Shown piece after piece: positions 63,862 to 64,000 of a DNA stretch of 64,000 nucleotides. Every line of letters begins with the position of its first letter. The stretch's first letter is position 1. Origin of the DNA: Xylocopa sonorina (taxonomy: Eukaryota > Arthropoda > Insecta > Hymenoptera > Apidae); contig NW_027490128.1 in the NCBI RefSeq assembly GCF_050948175.1, forward strand, positions 744,001 to 808,000, given 5' to 3'. Both the position numbers and the translations under genes were made by a program. The notes under the pieces are model-generated. The model was not told where the DNA came from. It saw nothing but the letters and a program-made list of their open reading frames with translations, and searched no databases.

Positions 63862-64000
63862 TGAAGTGTTGACGAGGAATACATAACACATCGCGAATCA
63901 TATTATATCTTACCATGAAACATAGAAATGAGATGCAATATCTCGTTTTAAGAAGCATTAGAAAGCTATTGCTACGATACGTAGACATCTGCAAACGCTA
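63862..64000. repeat. Partial monomer at the right window edge
   Basis: The window ends 139 bases into copy 368. This copy has GAAGTGTTGACGAGG, CACATCGCGAATC and GCAATATCTCG. The array clearly continues beyond the window. Confidence 0.95.

Larger units (their letters stand above)
1..64000. repeat. 174-bp satellite array, head to tail, filling the window
   Basis: The same unit starts at 1, 175, 349 and onward every 174 bp. Register checks at 8701, 17401, 26101, 34806, 52204 and 63862 all fall on the expected base once the 13 single-base indels of domain II are counted (net +3). The total is 367 full copies plus 139 bp. Every copy points the same way and I saw no inversion, transposon or unique sequence. 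GC is about 36%. Nucleosome-sized units in long homogenised arrays are typical of eukaryotic centromeric or pericentromeric satellites, so a centromere-linked role is inference. The family is not one I recognise, and it is not primate alpha satellite. Confidence 0.98.
49890..64000. repeat. Domain IV: most homogeneous part, long near-identical blocks
   Basis: Blocks of 14 to 19 monomers recur with very few substitutions. Anchor monomers with GATAGGTAGACATC, TCATGAAACATATATATG and CACTTGGCAATG recur at 51.1-51.3, 54.2-54.4, 56.7-56.8, 59.8-59.9, 60.5-60.6 and 62.9-63.1 kb. FHARK-type monomers (TTTCCATGCAAGG) follow each. The register is strict 174 bp. It continues past the right edge without a boundary. 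No gene is seen. Confidence 0.85.

Noticed and set aside
522..63872. Dozens of plus-strand open frames of 61-351 codons as separate genes
   Set aside because: All are the same periodic satellite frame, bounded by stop-bearing monomers. Their coordinates mirror the duplication structure. Only the longest examples are listed, as probable non-coding frames.
1..64000. CRISPR array
   Set aside because: The whole 174-bp unit repeats with no unique spacers, and no cas genes are present.
1..64000. Primate alpha satellite or another named satellite
   Set aside because: The 174-bp length is close to 171 bp, but the sequence does not resemble the alpha consensus I know, and I found no CENP-B box.
1..64000. 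Transposon, retroelement or tandem-repeat tail of a mobile element
   Set aside because: I saw no terminal inverted repeats, target-site duplications, polyA tracts or transposase or reverse transcriptase motifs anywhere. The short palindromes are internal to each monomer.
1..64000. Tandem rRNA, tRNA or snRNA gene cluster
   Set aside because: The 174-bp unit has no tRNA box A/B pair, no 5S-like internal control region and no recognisable conserved RNA core.
1..64000. Assembly artefact from repeating one read
   Set aside because: Monomers differ by many private substitutions and the variants are ordered in distinct domains. A local collapse or false junction (for example at 25.6 or 60.3 kb) is still possible.

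Overview
The window is one uninterrupted tandem satellite array. A unit of 174 bp is repeated head to tail from base 1 to base 64000, all in the same orientation. I count 367 complete copies plus a partial one of 139 bp that starts at 63862. I found no conventional gene, tRNA, rRNA, CRISPR array, transposon or unique flanking DNA, and both window edges lie inside the array. GC is about 36% (63 of 174 in the first copy). CpG is not depleted: nine CpGs in that copy against roughly six expected from its base composition. A nucleosome-length unit with layered higher-order repeats, tens of kilobases long and without inserts, points to a eukaryotic chromosome, probably (peri)centromeric or other heterochromatic satellite. 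I do not recognise the family and cannot name the organism. The CpG excess argues weakly for a genome with little cytosine methylation, as in many invertebrates.

Layout. Domain I (1-27318) is in strict 174-bp register. It is a patchwork of irregular higher-order blocks 4 to 17 monomers long, most of them headed by one recognisable marker monomer (B'). Copies recur at offsets of 4,176, 2,610, 4,350, 4,524, 9,570, 3,132, 1,218 and about 11,600 bp. Domain II (27319-39501) is a distinct subfamily. It has a CTGCAG variant in many monomers and holds all the length variants I could find: eight 175-bp monomers and five 173-bp monomers. It contains a 3-mer repeat (522 bp), a tandem 9-mer duplication (1,568 bp) and a second one (1,566 bp). 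Domain III (39502-49889) returns to strict 174 bp and holds a 7-mer (1,218 bp) and a 9-mer (1,566 bp). Domain IV (49890-64000) is the most homogeneous part, with near-identical blocks at offsets of 5,568 and 6,264 bp, and looks like the most recently amplified portion.

Two properties deserve attention. First, 174 is 3 x 58, so a stop-free frame in one monomer stays open through many. This gives long basic repetitive frames (up to 595 codons at 11832-13619). Stop codons have arisen independently at eight or more monomer positions and frameshifts occur in domain II, so I treat these frames as a by-product of the period and not as genes. Second, each monomer carries several short dyad symmetries: GCGATATCGC, TTCCTTGCAAGGAA, CTACG-ATA-CGTAG and GAAGTGT...ACACTTC. 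The B monomers replace one of these with a different dyad built from their own diagnostic substitutions. That is the best candidate for function, for example non-B DNA or a binding site.

All block boundaries were found by eye from shared rare variants and are good to tens of bases.
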